This document shows positions 8,740-15,655 of a stretch of DNA of 64,000 nucleotides, in pieces. The stretch is from Ruegeria lacuscaerulensis ITI-1157 (GTDB taxonomy: Bacteria > Pseudomonadota > Alphaproteobacteria > Rhodobacterales > Rhodobacteraceae). The notes below the pieces were generated by a model. The model had not been told where the DNA came from. It did no database searches and worked only from the letters and a program-made list of their open reading frames with translations. Both the position numbers and the translations under genes were made by a program. The stretch's first letter is position 1; each line of letters begins with the position of its first letter. The DNA lies in contig GG704596.1 of the NCBI GenBank assembly GCA_000161775.1, positions 2,132,178-2,196,177 on the forward strand, written 5' to 3'.

Positions 8740-9501
8740 TCACTGATTGCGCAGGGCGTCAGAGGCCTGAGAGGCCGCATTATCCAGCTTTGCGCTGGCC
8801 GCCGCATGCAGCTTGTCCAACTCTTCGTTGAGAACATTCTGCGCGTGGCGCATCAGTTGGTCCCGGCGATGGCCCAGCAGCTCGTCCTCCTTGCGTGTGT
8901 TGGGCAGCAGCGCGCCGGCCAGCATGCCTACGCCCAGCGCCAGTGCTCCGGCCGCCAGCGGCTGGTCATGGACGAAGGTTTGCGAGGCCTTCGCAACTTT
9001 CCGCGCCCGTTTCTCGACCGCATGCTGTGCACCGATTGCAGCCTTGCGTGCCTCGATCACGCGGGCACGGGCTTTGGGGGGAAGTTTGTCCAGACCACGG
9101 TCCAAAGCGGCGGAAAGCGCACTGGCGGATTGGTTCTGTTCGATCATTCCGGTCATCTTCTGTTTCATGCGGCTGTCTGCGGCGGCTACGCGTCGATCGA
9201 ATCCGTCAAACGCGTCTTGCGGGGGCACCGCCTGAGTCTCGGGATGGGTACGCTTGGCGCCTGTTCCCGGCCCCGCCAACAGCAGGGCCGCGCCTGCGCC
9301 AAGCAGGGCAAACGCAGCCGGGTTCTTCCTGGCCGCAGACCAGATATGCGCACCGATCTCGCCACCGTAGGCTTCGAGCGTCGTCTTGGCTTCGTTCGCC
9401 AGCCTTTGCGGTGCGATCGTGTCGGACAGGGCGTCGAGCGACCGTGCAAGGGCACTGCGTTCGTATGCGATTTCGGTTTCAAGGGGTGTCAGGTCAGACA
9501 T
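8740..9501 (-). CDS. DUF3618 domain protein
   Basis: 253 residues. The N-terminus (LETEIAYERSALARSLDALSDTIAPQRLANEAK) is the DUF3618 signature. A short hydrophobic stretch follows at about 62-78 (AAFALLGAGAALLLAG) and another at about 185-200 (LAAGALALGVGMLAGALL), with helical Ala/Lys-rich segments between. DUF3618 proteins are small envelope proteins of unknown role, often next to holin-III-like genes as here. It overlaps the holin-like gene upstream by 8 bases. Confidence 0.8.
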   Translation of the reverse strand: MSDLTPLETEIAYERSALARSLDALSDTIAPQRLANEAKTTLEAYGGEIGAHIWSAARKNPAAFALLGAGAALLLAGPGTGAKRTHPETQAVPPQDAFDGFDRRVAAADSRMKQKMTGMIEQNQSASALSAALDRGLDKLPPKARARVIEARKAAIGAQHAVEKRARKVAKASQTFVHDQPLAAGALALGVGMLAGALLPNTRKEDELLGHRRDQLMRHAQNVLNEELDKLHAAASAKLDNAASQASDALRNQ

Positions 9502-9904
9502 GGGTTGCCTCCTTCATCGCTTCGATGTCGCGTTGCAGGTTTTGCATGGTTTTCTCGGGCGTCAGCGCGGTCGTGGTCAGGCGGGACCGGCCGACAATCG
9601 CAAAACAGGCCGCGACAAGGGTAAGGCCCAGACCGACCAACAGCGAGGCCATCCCCACCGAAACGCCATTGGCAGCGATATGCGCGACCAAGGCCGTCGC
9701 CATGAGGTTCAGCGCGATCATGAGCAGGATCAAGGCCACACCAATGCAGGCAAGGCCCATTCCTGCACGCGTCAGGTTTCGTGACAGTTCGGCCTTGGCG
9801 AGCCTCACTTCAGCCTGAAGCAAGCGCGACAAGTGCTTGAGCGCGCCCGCCAAAAGACCGGGGGCCATGCGAAGATCGTTCGCGTCACGCATTGCGGCCA
9901 CCAT
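9494..9904 (-). CDS. Holin superfamily III-like membrane protein
   Basis: 136 residues: an amphipathic N-terminus, EVRLAKAELSRNLTRAG, then two membrane helices (about residues 50-72 and 80-104). This matches the phage_holin_3_6 family, which in bacteria is mostly a housekeeping or stress membrane protein and not a phage gene. No other phage genes are nearby. It overlaps both neighbours by 8-20 bases, which places it firmly in the stress operon. Confidence 0.8.
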   Translation of the reverse strand: MVAAMRDANDLRMAPGLLAGALKHLSRLLQAEVRLAKAELSRNLTRAGMGLACIGVALILLMIALNLMATALVAHIAANGVSVGMASLLVGLGLTLVAACFAIVGRSRLTTTALTPEKTMQNLQRDIEAMKEATHV

Positions 9905-10394
9905 TCATGCGCGCCAGGACGGTGGTGTGATCCGACGTATCGACCGAGGTTCCATGCCGCGGCGAAGGATCAATGTCCCACGGGTCGGCACCAAACGTCG
10001 CAGAGCGGGCCCTTCCAGTGTTGCGCGCGCCCAGGAAACGCGCGGCGGCGAACCCGGCCAAAGCCGCCGATCCGACAAACAGAAGCGGGTTTTCGCGGGC
10101 GAAGTCGGAGACCTTGCGGCTCATGCTGGCCAGGTCGGCCGCGCGGACCTGCCCGGCCATGGCTTCCATGTTGTCGGCGATCTTCGACAGGACTTGATGC
10201 TGTACAGACTGGTCCTGAAACGCATCCGCAGCAGCATCGGCCGTATGTGCTATGCTTTCAATCTCTTGCGCTGCGCTGTCCTGCAATTCCTTTGCGCGGG
10301 CCGACGCCTCGGCGGCCACGGTGTCCTTGACCTTGCCGGACAGATCCTGGGTATGGGCCTTTGCTTTCGCAGTGGTTTCGGTTTGACGTGGCAT
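9885..10394 (-). CDS. Stress-induced membrane-anchored helical protein (YtxH/DUF883-like)
   Basis: 169 residues from the ATG at 10394, which has an AGGAG site 7-11 bases upstream; a start at 10472 would lie before the promoter. A long charged, Ala-rich helical region (residues 1-110) is followed by one membrane helix (about 115-133, NPLLFVGSAALAGFAAARFLG) and a short polar tail. The architecture resembles YqjD/ElaB and YtxH proteins, which are stationary-phase membrane proteins. First gene of the operon that leads to the AI-2E permease. Confidence 0.75.
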   Translation of the reverse strand: MPRQTETTAKAKAHTQDLSGKVKDTVAAEASARAKELQDSAAQEIESIAHTADAAADAFQDQSVQHQVLSKIADNMEAMAGQVRAADLASMSRKVSDFARENPLLFVGSAALAGFAAARFLGARNTGRARSATFGADPWDIDPSPRHGTSVDTSDHTTVLARMNGGRNA

Positions 10395-10428
10395 GGTTCG
10401 ATCTCCTGTGTTGAGGTCTCGGGCAGTC

Positions 10429-10453
10429 AACGCATGGCTGGCGAAATTGTTCC
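10429..10453 (-). promoter_or_regulatory. EcfG-type promoter of the 10394-7729 operon
   Basis: Minus strand GGAAC (10453-10449), 16-base spacer, CGTT (10432-10429), 35 bases before the start codon at 10394. It faces away from the csbD promoter. Confidence 0.8.
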
Positions 10454-10546
10454 CCGGAAAAGCCCCAGGCACCGCCGCCGCCGCCCGTCAGAGCGTGTTC
10501 AAACGACATTGAAACCCCAGCCAAAGCGGAAAAATCGCGCGCTTGC

Positions 10547-10571
10547 GGAACCATTTCGCGAGCTGTGCGTT
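10547..10571 (+). promoter_or_regulatory. EcfG-type promoter of csbD
   Basis: GGAAC (10547-10551), 16-base spacer, CGTT (10568-10571), about 38 bases before the csbD start. Confidence 0.8.
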
Positions 10572-10608
10572 GTCGATGCAGAGACGAAGCAATCGAAAGG
10601 AGAGAATG

Positions 10609-10806
10609 ATGAACTGGGACCAGATCCTCGGGCGTTGGACCGAATTCAAAGGCAAATTGACCGAAAAATTCGGCGAGCTGACCGACGATGAACTCGAACA
10701 GGCTCGCGGTGACCGTGAGCAATTGGAAGGCATCATTCAGAAGAAATATGGTGACTCGAAAGAAGACGTTCGGAAGGCCGTGGACCGTCTGATGAAGGAT
10801 ATGTAG
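10609..10806 (+). CDS. CsbD family stress protein
   Basis: 65 residues with the CsbD pattern: start MNWDQILGRWTEFKGKLTEKFGELTDDEL, then GDREQLEGIIQKKYG and KAVDRLMK. CsbD-like proteins are small soluble general-stress proteins of unknown biochemical role. Two adjacent ATGs occur (10606, 10609); the second is better spaced from the AAAGGAG at 10597-10603. It is under its own EcfG-type promoter and is followed by a hairpin. Confidence 0.92.
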   Translation: MNWDQILGRWTEFKGKLTEKFGELTDDELEQARGDREQLEGIIQKKYGDSKEDVRKAVDRLMKDM

Positions 10807-10833
10807 CGCACCCATGCGCCTGCAGCACAGGGT

Positions 10834-10859
10834 GGGCGCCGTCTTATCTGGCGGCGCCC
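10834..10859 (+). terminator. Hairpin after csbD
   Basis: GGGCGCCG (10834-10841) pairs with CGGCGCCC (10852-10859) around a 10-base loop. There is no clear T-run, so it may stabilise or attenuate the csbD transcript more than end it. Confidence 0.5.
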
Positions 10860-10902
10860 TGCAAACTTCAGAGATCAATTTCCTCGGGTGATCGACAAGA
10901 CC

Positions 10903-11523
10903 ATGAAACTGTCTGACATCATCACCACCCCCGTCGTCCCGACCGGAACGGAAGACCCAATCGGCCGGGTTGCCGACGTCGCCGTCCGTGCCGGGCAGGC
11001 CCATCTGGACTTCGTGTTGGTCAACATGAGCGTCACCGGAGGCTATGACCCTGTGGTGTTCAGCGCCGACACGCTCGAGCTTGGTGTCGGTCAGGTGACA
11101 TGCGCGTACTCGCAAGAGCAGATCGAACAGCTTCGCCACCGAAAGACAGAAGAATCCCACCTGCCGGTGGGCATCGAGGGCCTCCCGCCTTTGGTCGTGG
11201 GGCCGTTCGGAAATGCGATCGCTCCGGTCGTGATGGGGGCCGTCCTGAATGACGCCCTGCATGATCGCCCCAAACCCATTCCCTCAGAGCGCGATTGCCG
11301 CTGGTTCACCGAATTGCAGGGCAATCCTGCGTTCGATGCGACCGGAGAATTGGGTACCCTGCTTGATGTCGAGATCGATCCAACCAGCAAGGCCCTGCGA
11401 TTTCTGTTGATCGACAGGGGCTCTGATACCCTGAGTATTCCCTTCGCCGAGTTGCGCAATATTCCCGATGGCGAACATTATGTGGTGCTGTCCAGATCCT
11501 CTGATCCGCTGCGCCCGGTCTGA
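10903..11523 (+). CDS. PRC-barrel domain protein
   Basis: About 206 residues. Two PRC-barrel-like beta units can be seen: one from MKLSDIITTPVVPTG to about residue 80, and a second around ATGELGTLLDVEIDPTSKALRFLLIDRG..IPFAELRNIPDGEHYVV. PRC barrels occur in the photosynthetic reaction centre H subunit and RimM and bind partner proteins or RNA. A GTG at 10888 could also be the start; neither has a good ribosome site. It has no EcfG element of its own and may be read through from csbD. Confidence 0.75.
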   Translation: MKLSDIITTPVVPTGTEDPIGRVADVAVRAGQAHLDFVLVNMSVTGGYDPVVFSADTLELGVGQVTCAYSQEQIEQLRHRKTEESHLPVGIEGLPPLVVGPFGNAIAPVVMGAVLNDALHDRPKPIPSERDCRWFTELQGNPAFDATGELGTLLDVEIDPTSKALRFLLIDRGSDTLSIPFAELRNIPDGEHYVVLSRSSDPLRPV

Positions 11524-11545
11524 GGAAATGGCATAGCTTTCGAAG

Positions 11546-11566
11546 CCGCGCATCTGCGCGGTTTTT
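11546..11566 (+). terminator. Rho-independent terminator after the PRC-barrel gene
   Basis: CCGCGC (11546-11551), loop ATCT, GCGCGG (11556-11561), then TTTTT (11562-11566), 23 bases after the stop codon. Confidence 0.8.
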
Positions 11567-11598
11567 CCTTTTGAAAACAAATATTTTCGCATCTTTCG

Positions 11599-11623
11599 GG
11601 AACAAGTCGCGCTGCCATTCGTT
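11599..11623 (+). promoter_or_regulatory. EcfG-type promoter of the exported PRC-barrel gene
   Basis: GGAAC (11599-11603), 16-base spacer, CGTT (11620-11623), 51 bases before the start codon at 11675, which is preceded by CAAGGAG. Confidence 0.8.
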
Positions 11624-11674
11624 TGTTCAACGAGACCGCGGGAAATGCGGTCAGAACAGACCAAGGAGTGAGCT

Positions 11675-12244
11675 ATGAAACGTTTTCTGACCACAACTTC
11701 GATCGTTCTGGTGATGTCGGCATCGGCCTATGCAGAGAGCTCGAATGTCGAGGAAGTCGGCGAGAACCTGGGCCAGGCAGCCGAGGCCGCCGGTGATGCG
11801 CTGTCGAATACTGCACAGGAAATCGAGAACGCCGCTGAGAACACGGTGAATGACGTTGACCAGGCAGTCGAAGCAACCGGTGAGTACATCAGCGAAAAAG
11901 CTGGAGATGTGGCCGACGCAGTTGATCCCACCACCATCGACGTCGAAGGCTATGTCCCCGTTGTCCATGATTCAATATCGGCCGAAGATCTGACCGGCAT
12001 GCGCGTCTACAATGTCTCGCAGGAGTGGATCGGCGAGATCGAAGAGGTCATGGTCGGCACGGATGGATCGGTCGATGGGGTCGTGATCGGCGTCGGCGGG
12101 TTCCTCGGCTTGGGTGAAAAAGACGTTCTGGTCGATTTCTCTCGCGTGTCGCTGATGCGTGAAGGCGACGGCGACACGATCTACGCCTTTGTCCACGCCG
12201 ACAAGGAGGTTCTGGAAGGCTTGCCGGCCCACGAGGATTCGTAA
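11675..12244 (+). CDS. Exported PRC-barrel domain protein
   Basis: 189 residues: a signal peptide (MKRFLTTTSIVLVMSASAYA, cleavage after residue 20), then an acidic, helical, Ala/Asn-rich region (residues 21-85, low in hydrophobics). A PRC barrel follows (about 100-180): DLTGMRVYNVSQEWIGEIEEVMVGTDGSVDGVVIGVGGFLGLGEKDVLVDFSRV. It probably works in the periplasm as an osmotic or desiccation protein, but that is inference. It has its own EcfG-type promoter and terminator, so it is monocistronic. Confidence 0.85.
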   Translation: MKRFLTTTSIVLVMSASAYAESSNVEEVGENLGQAAEAAGDALSNTAQEIENAAENTVNDVDQAVEATGEYISEKAGDVADAVDPTTIDVEGYVPVVHDSISAEDLTGMRVYNVSQEWIGEIEEVMVGTDGSVDGVVIGVGGFLGLGEKDVLVDFSRVSLMREGDGDTIYAFVHADKEVLEGLPAHEDS

Positions 12245-12277
12245 ACCGCTCCCTCAATCGCAATGCATGTGATCAAG

Positions 12278-12307
12278 CCGTCGGCCGATTCTTCGGTCGG
12301 CGGTTTT
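12278..12307 (+). terminator. Terminator after the exported PRC-barrel gene
   Basis: CCGTCGGCCGA pairs (with G-T pairs) with TCGGTCGGCGG, followed by TTTT at 12304-12307. It lies between two convergent genes. Confidence 0.65.
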
Positions 12308-12335
12308 CAGTTTGTGTGTCCATCCGCCTCCACGA

Positions 12336-13085
12336 TCAGATCAATGGTCTGCGATCAGCTTCGGTCATTTCGACCAAGCCAAGCTCAGCCAGGCTTTCCA
12401 GATCGTAAATCTGCAGCACGCCATCGGACCACTCGGCCAGGCCGAGATCTTTCAACCGGCGCAGCGTCTTGTTCGTGTGAACCAGCGACAACCCCAGCGC
12501 ATCAGCCAGATCCTGTTGCCGATAGGGCAGCGGGCAGCGCAGGCCCTTCGCCAAACCGACCGCGCGCGATCGGGTGTGGAATCGGTGAAGGCTCCACGCG
12601 ATCTTCTCGATGGCGCCGCGCTGGCCAACCGTTGTCAGGGCGTCGCCCAGGAAATGCTCTTCGACCGCGGCCAGAAATGTCAGGTCAAAGGCGCGATCGG
12701 GCTGATTCTGATACAACTCGAACAGCCGCGAGCGATTGAAGACGCACAGGCGCATCGGGGTGGTCGCTTCGACGGAGTGGCGCATCTCGCCCATGACCCC
12801 TGCCTGCAGCCCGACCAGATCGCCGGGCAAAACGAAACCGATGACCTGTCTGCGCCCGTTTTCGAGGGTTTTGTAGCGCACGCCCATCCCGTCCAGAACC
12901 GTAAACAGATGGGCGGATTTTGAACCCTCGATGAACAGTTGCGTTCCCGGTTCGGCCTGCATCTCACCGGTTTTGAACCCCTGCATGAACCGCAAATCGT
13001 CATCCGAAAACGGCATGAAGACATCCATCCGCCTCAGCGGGCAGTCCGCGCATGCGACCAGAGTATTTTTTCGTTGCTGTGTCAT
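12336..13085 (-). CDS. Crp/Fnr family transcriptional regulator
   Basis: 249 residues. The cyclic-nucleotide-like barrel spans about residues 25-145 (GTQLFIEGSKSAHLFTVLDG, VLPGDLVGLQAG). A winged helix follows at about 170-235 with the recognition segment YRQQDLADALGLSLVHTNKTLRRLKDLGL. An N-terminal CADCPLR motif (Cys12, Cys15) resembles half of the FNR iron-sulfur ligand set, but the other FNR cysteines are not in place, so oxygen sensing is unlikely. It is divergent from the small receiver-like gene. No EcfG promoter is seen before it. Confidence 0.9.
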   Translation of the reverse strand: MTQQRKNTLVACADCPLRRMDVFMPFSDDDLRFMQGFKTGEMQAEPGTQLFIEGSKSAHLFTVLDGMGVRYKTLENGRRQVIGFVLPGDLVGLQAGVMGEMRHSVEATTPMRLCVFNRSRLFELYQNQPDRAFDLTFLAAVEEHFLGDALTTVGQRGAIEKIAWSLHRFHTRSRAVGLAKGLRCPLPYRQQDLADALGLSLVHTNKTLRRLKDLGLAEWSDGVLQIYDLESLAELGLVEMTEADRRPLI

Positions 13086-13139
13086 AGTTTATTGCGACGC
13101 TTCAGGATTGCACTACGGTTGCATCGAACCGATTTCAGG

Positions 13140-13547
13140 ATGGTCTTGATGGAAGCCAATTCACACAATCTAGCAGATGTTTTGATTGTTACGGAGAACT
13201 TTATCGAAGCGGCGGACATCAGTGATGCCATCACAGGGGTGCCGGCCGATCGCATTGTGCATATCCGCGGAATCTCCGCTGGCGAGCATTTATGGCAGGC
13301 CCCAAGCTTTGCGCCGGCGCTGAGTGTTCTGAGCTATCGCAGAAGCGAGACGGGATTTGACGCCGTTGCGCGCCTGCTGGCCGACCGCGGCAGTGCGCTG
13401 TTGCTGCTGGACGCGTCCGCCGAAGTGCAGGAGGCATTGGAATGTGCCGCTCTGACACGGCCTTTCACGGGGGCGGATCTTGCCCGGACGATTGCGGCGA
13501 TTGACTTCAAGGGCAGGATCATGGCGACGAATTCCGAACCAGGGTGA
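13140..13547 (+). CDS. Small receiver-like (pseudo-receiver) protein
   Basis: 135 residues if started at the ATG at 13140; an ATG at 13149 is equally possible. The fold looks like a response-regulator receiver: beta-1 DVLIVTEN, an alternating alpha/beta pattern, and a C-terminal LTRPFTGADLARTIAA, where KPF is usual. The acidic pair after beta-1 and the phospho-acceptor Asp after beta-3 are not recognisable, so it is probably not phosphorylated. It starts 54 bases from the divergent Crp-like regulator. The partner is unknown. Confidence 0.6.
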   Translation: MVLMEANSHNLADVLIVTENFIEAADISDAITGVPADRIVHIRGISAGEHLWQAPSFAPALSVLSYRRSETGFDAVARLLADRGSALLLLDASAEVQEALECAALTRPFTGADLARTIAAIDFKGRIMATNSEPG

Positions 13548-13589
13548 TCGGTCAAAGGCACGATCCGGCAAAGCGATATCGATGCAAAA

Positions 13590-13617
13590 AAAGCGCGACC
13601 GAAGCCGCGCTGTTTTC
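13590..13617. terminator. Bidirectional terminator
   Basis: AGCGCG (13592-13597) and CGCGCT (13606-13611) form a stem, with an A-run before and TTTT after. It separates the convergent receiver-like and PLDc_N genes. Confidence 0.7.
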
Positions 13618-13641
13618 AAGTGCTGAAATTCCCGGAGTCTG

Positions 13642-13833
13642 TCAGATCGCGCTGCGCGCGGCCTTCGGGCCGAAGATCAGCCAACAGATGAATCCGACGA
13701 TCGGAAGCAGCAGCACAAAAAGAACCCACAAAATCTTTGCCCCGGTCGTCGCGGATGAGCCGATGATCGAGATGATGGCCCAGATCGACAATATCAGAAC
13801 GATCAAACCGCCAATGCCATATACTTCCACCAT
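13642..13833 (-). CDS. Small membrane protein with PLDc_N domain
   Basis: 63 residues: a first membrane helix (about 5-26, YGIGGLIVLILSIWAIISII), a short loop, and a second helix, LWVLFVLLLPIVGFICWLIFGP. This is the phospholipase D/cardiolipin synthase N-terminal domain (PLDc_N) occurring alone, as is common in bacteria. The ATG at 13833 has AAAGGA 8-13 bases upstream. The upstream EcfG-type element (47 bases before the start) puts it in the stress regulon. Confidence 0.82.
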   Translation of the reverse strand: MVEVYGIGGLIVLILSIWAIISIIGSSATTGAKILWVLFVLLLPIVGFICWLIFGPKAARSAI

Positions 13834-13879
13834 GCCAAAGTTCCTTTCGAATTGCGTCTCGTTGTTCCTACAAGGGCTA

Positions 13880-13904
13880 AACGCGGGTGCCGCAAAAAAG
13901 TTCC
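13880..13904 (-). promoter_or_regulatory. EcfG-type promoter of the PLDc_N gene
   Basis: Minus strand GGAAC (13904-13900), 16-base spacer, CGTT (13883-13880). Divergent from the FNT promoter. Confidence 0.8.
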
Positions 13905-13964
13905 CCGAAAAAGGCATTTGCGTGCTCCTCATTTTGGGCTCAACGTGGCGAACCTGCGCCAGCC

Positions 13965-13990
13965 GGAACAAATACGCGAGATGAGGCGTT
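13965..13990 (+). promoter_or_regulatory. EcfG-type promoter of the FNT transporter gene
   Basis: GGAAC (13965-13969), 17-base spacer, CGTT (13987-13990), 29 bases before the start codon. Confidence 0.8.
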
Positions 13991-14019
13991 GGGTGTCAGG
14001 ATCGATATGAGGGGTCGAA

Positions 14020-14871
14020 ATGTCCGATACAAACGAAGCGCCACGAAAAGATCTTGTCGAAAAAGAGAGCGAGCGCGAAGCAGTGGAGGAAGCAACCGGG
14101 CTGTCTCCACGCCTGATATTCGAGACCATCCGCCAGAATGGCGAAGAGGAGCTGGACCGCTCGACCAAAGCGTTGTTCTGGTCGGGCATCGCTGCGGGAA
14201 TACTGATCAGCTTCTCGGTCTTGGGAGAGGCGATCCTGCGGGCGAATCTTCCTGAAACCGGCGGACGGTTCCTGATTGAGAATTTGGGCTATTCACTGGG
14301 CTTTGTGCTGGTGATCCTGGGGCGAATGCAGCTTTTCACGGAAAACACGATCACGACCGTCGTGCCAGCGATGATCAATCCGTCCGTTGCGTGCTTCACC
14401 AAAACCGCTCGGTTGTGGGCGATCGTTCTGGGGGCAAATGTGTTGGGGGCTTTTGCGATATCGGCCTTTCTGGTTCATACGCCGGTGCTGTCGAACGATC
14501 TCGTCTCGGTCATAAACGACCTCAGCCACCATGCCACGGGCATGGGCGCATGGGTTGGCTTCCTGCGCGGGATACCAGCGGGCATTCTGATTGCAGCGAT
14601 CGTCTGGATGCTGCCCTCGACGCAAAACAACGAGGTGCTGGTGATCGTGATTTTCACGTGGTTGATTGCGGCTGGCGATTTCACTCATGTCGTCGCCGGT
14701 TCGGTGGAAATGGCGGTTCTGATGCTGCAGGGGAAACTGCTTGTGGGCCAGGCTCTGTTCGGCTTTTTCCTGCCCGTGCTGGCCGGCAACATCATCGGAG
14801 GCACTGCCGTATTCACGATGCTGGCCTACGCCCAGATCAAACCCGAAATAAAAGACCCGAAGCGCGTATGA
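14020..14871 (+). CDS. Formate/nitrite transporter (FNT) family channel
   Basis: 283 residues with a charged cytoplasmic N-terminus (1-45) and six membrane helices of the FocA/NirC/YfdC fold. Typical features are WSGIAAGILISFSVLGEAIL, LGRMQLFTENT, MGAWVGFLRGIPAGILIAAIVW, AAGDFTHVVAGSVE and a C-terminal NIIGGTAVFTMLAYAQ. The divergence from FocA and the N-terminal extension place it nearer YfdC-like members whose substrate is uncertain. It is read from an EcfG-type promoter and ends inside a strong hairpin. Confidence 0.9.
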   Translation: MSDTNEAPRKDLVEKESEREAVEEATGLSPRLIFETIRQNGEEELDRSTKALFWSGIAAGILISFSVLGEAILRANLPETGGRFLIENLGYSLGFVLVILGRMQLFTENTITTVVPAMINPSVACFTKTARLWAIVLGANVLGAFAISAFLVHTPVLSNDLVSVINDLSHHATGMGAWVGFLRGIPAGILIAAIVWMLPSTQNNEVLVIVIFTWLIAAGDFTHVVAGSVEMAVLMLQGKLLVGQALFGFFLPVLAGNIIGGTAVFTMLAYAQIKPEIKDPKRV

Positions 14872-14882
14872 CGCGCTTCGGG
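14856..14882 (+). terminator. Hairpin covering the FNT stop codon
   Basis: CCCGAAGCGCG (14856-14866) pairs perfectly with CGCGCTTCGGG (14872-14882) around a 5-base loop. The stop codon TGA (14869-14871) lies in the loop. No T-run follows; it may serve as terminator or 3' stabiliser for both convergent transcripts. Confidence 0.6.
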
Positions 14883-14928
14883 CCTCTCGGATGGCCAGTC
14901 GATTGCTGGGCGATAACGAACGGCGCGG

Positions 14929-15012
14929 TCAGCGATTCCGAATGAAGAACCAGATGAGCAGAGCGGCCAGAACCAAGCCCAGGATGGCCGGCAATACGTA
15001 CTCGATACCCAT
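14929..15012 (-). CDS. 27-residue single-helix membrane peptide
   Basis: Short frame of 27 codons starting MGIEYVLPAILGLVLAALLI and ending WFFIRNR. It is a negatively charged start, one hydrophobic helix of about 20 residues, and a basic end, as in known bacterial small membrane proteins. It begins 24 bases after the DUF883 gene on the same strand, so it should be carried on the same EcfG-driven transcript. No family is recognised and no clear ribosome site is seen. Confidence 0.5.
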   Translation of the reverse strand: MGIEYVLPAILGLVLAALLIWFFIRNR

Positions 15013-15036
15013 GTCAATCGCGATTTGCCGAAGCGG

Positions 15037-15321
15037 CTAGCCGCGGTCGGTCTTGCGCAAGGCAAGACCCAGCAAGACGCCCACCCCCAGCGCTCCGGCC
15101 AACGCCAAACCCGGATTTTCACGGACGAAGGCGACGCCCTTCTCCGAAGTTTGCGCCAATTGCTTCTGCGCTGCGTCGCGTGCCGTCTTCAAGCTGTCCT
15201 GGGTCGCTACCACTCCGTCCTCAAGCGCTGACCGGGCCTCTTTGGCGAGTTCGTCGATCTTGGCCGCCATCTCTGCCTGGGATGTTTCTTCAGATACCTT
15301 CTTCGCAGTTTTCTGTGTCAT
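15037..15321 (-). CDS. DUF883/ElaB-YqjD-like membrane-anchored protein
   Basis: 94 residues: a charged coiled helical region (1-65, MTQKTAKKVSEETSQAEMAA and on) followed by the family motif VRENPGLALAGALGVGVLLGLALRK, one C-terminal membrane helix. In enterobacteria such proteins are stationary-phase, ribosome-associated inner membrane proteins. The start at 15321 has GGAGACC just upstream. A longer open frame reaching 15915 is on the strand opposite the next genes and is not real. Confidence 0.88.
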   Translation of the reverse strand: MTQKTAKKVSEETSQAEMAAKIDELAKEARSALEDGVVATQDSLKTARDAAQKQLAQTSEKGVAFVRENPGLALAGALGVGVLLGLALRKTDRG

Positions 15322-15344
15322 GTCAGGTCTCCTTTCATCAATCC

Positions 15345-15369
15345 AACGCCGGTGGGTGCCAAAGGTTCC
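15345..15369 (-). promoter_or_regulatory. EcfG-type promoter of the DUF883 gene
   Basis: Minus strand GGAAC (15369-15365), 16-base spacer, CGTT (15348-15345), 24 bases before the start. Only 13 bases separate it from the divergent DUF1328 promoter. Confidence 0.8.
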
Positions 15370-15382
15370 ACCGAAAAGACTC

Positions 15383-15408
15383 GGAACCCATCGGGGGTGA
15401 CATGCGTT
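15383..15408 (+). promoter_or_regulatory. EcfG-type promoter of DUF1328 and TPP-enzyme genes
   Basis: GGAAC (15383-15387), 17-base spacer, CGTT (15405-15408), 36 bases before the DUF1328 start. Confidence 0.8.
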
Positions 15409-15444
15409 GATCCGGCAGTAGCCACTTAGATGAAAGGAAATCTC

Positions 15445-15606
15445 ATGTTGTCCTGGGCGCTTATCTTTTTTGTTCTGGCCATCGTTGCGGGTATTTTCGG
15501 CTTTGGCGGCATTGCGTCGGCCTCTGCTGGCATCGCGCAGATTCTGTTCGTGATCTTTCTGGCCCTGTTCATCGGTTCGCTGATCATGCGGCTGATCCGA
15601 GGGTAA
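15445..15606 (+). CDS. DUF1328 (UPF0391) small membrane protein
   Basis: 53 residues, the standard family length. Two membrane helices: [20 protein letters not shown] and [20 protein letters not shown], ending MRLIRG. This is the DUF1328/YtjA family of small stress-induced membrane proteins of unknown function. GAAAGGAAA stands before the ATG. It is driven by an EcfG-type promoter and followed after 49 bases by the TPP-enzyme gene. Confidence 0.92.
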   Translation: MLSWALIFFVLAIVAGIFGFGGIASASAGIAQILFVIFLALFIGSLIMRLIRG

Positions 15607-15655
15607 GGCCGCGCGCCATGCTCTCTGCAACAGTTCCCACGAGGTGCAAGACCCT

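Noticed and set aside
9494..9904. Holin-like gene as sign of a prophage
   Set aside because: No other phage genes; this family is common in bacterial stress operons and it overlaps its neighbours there.
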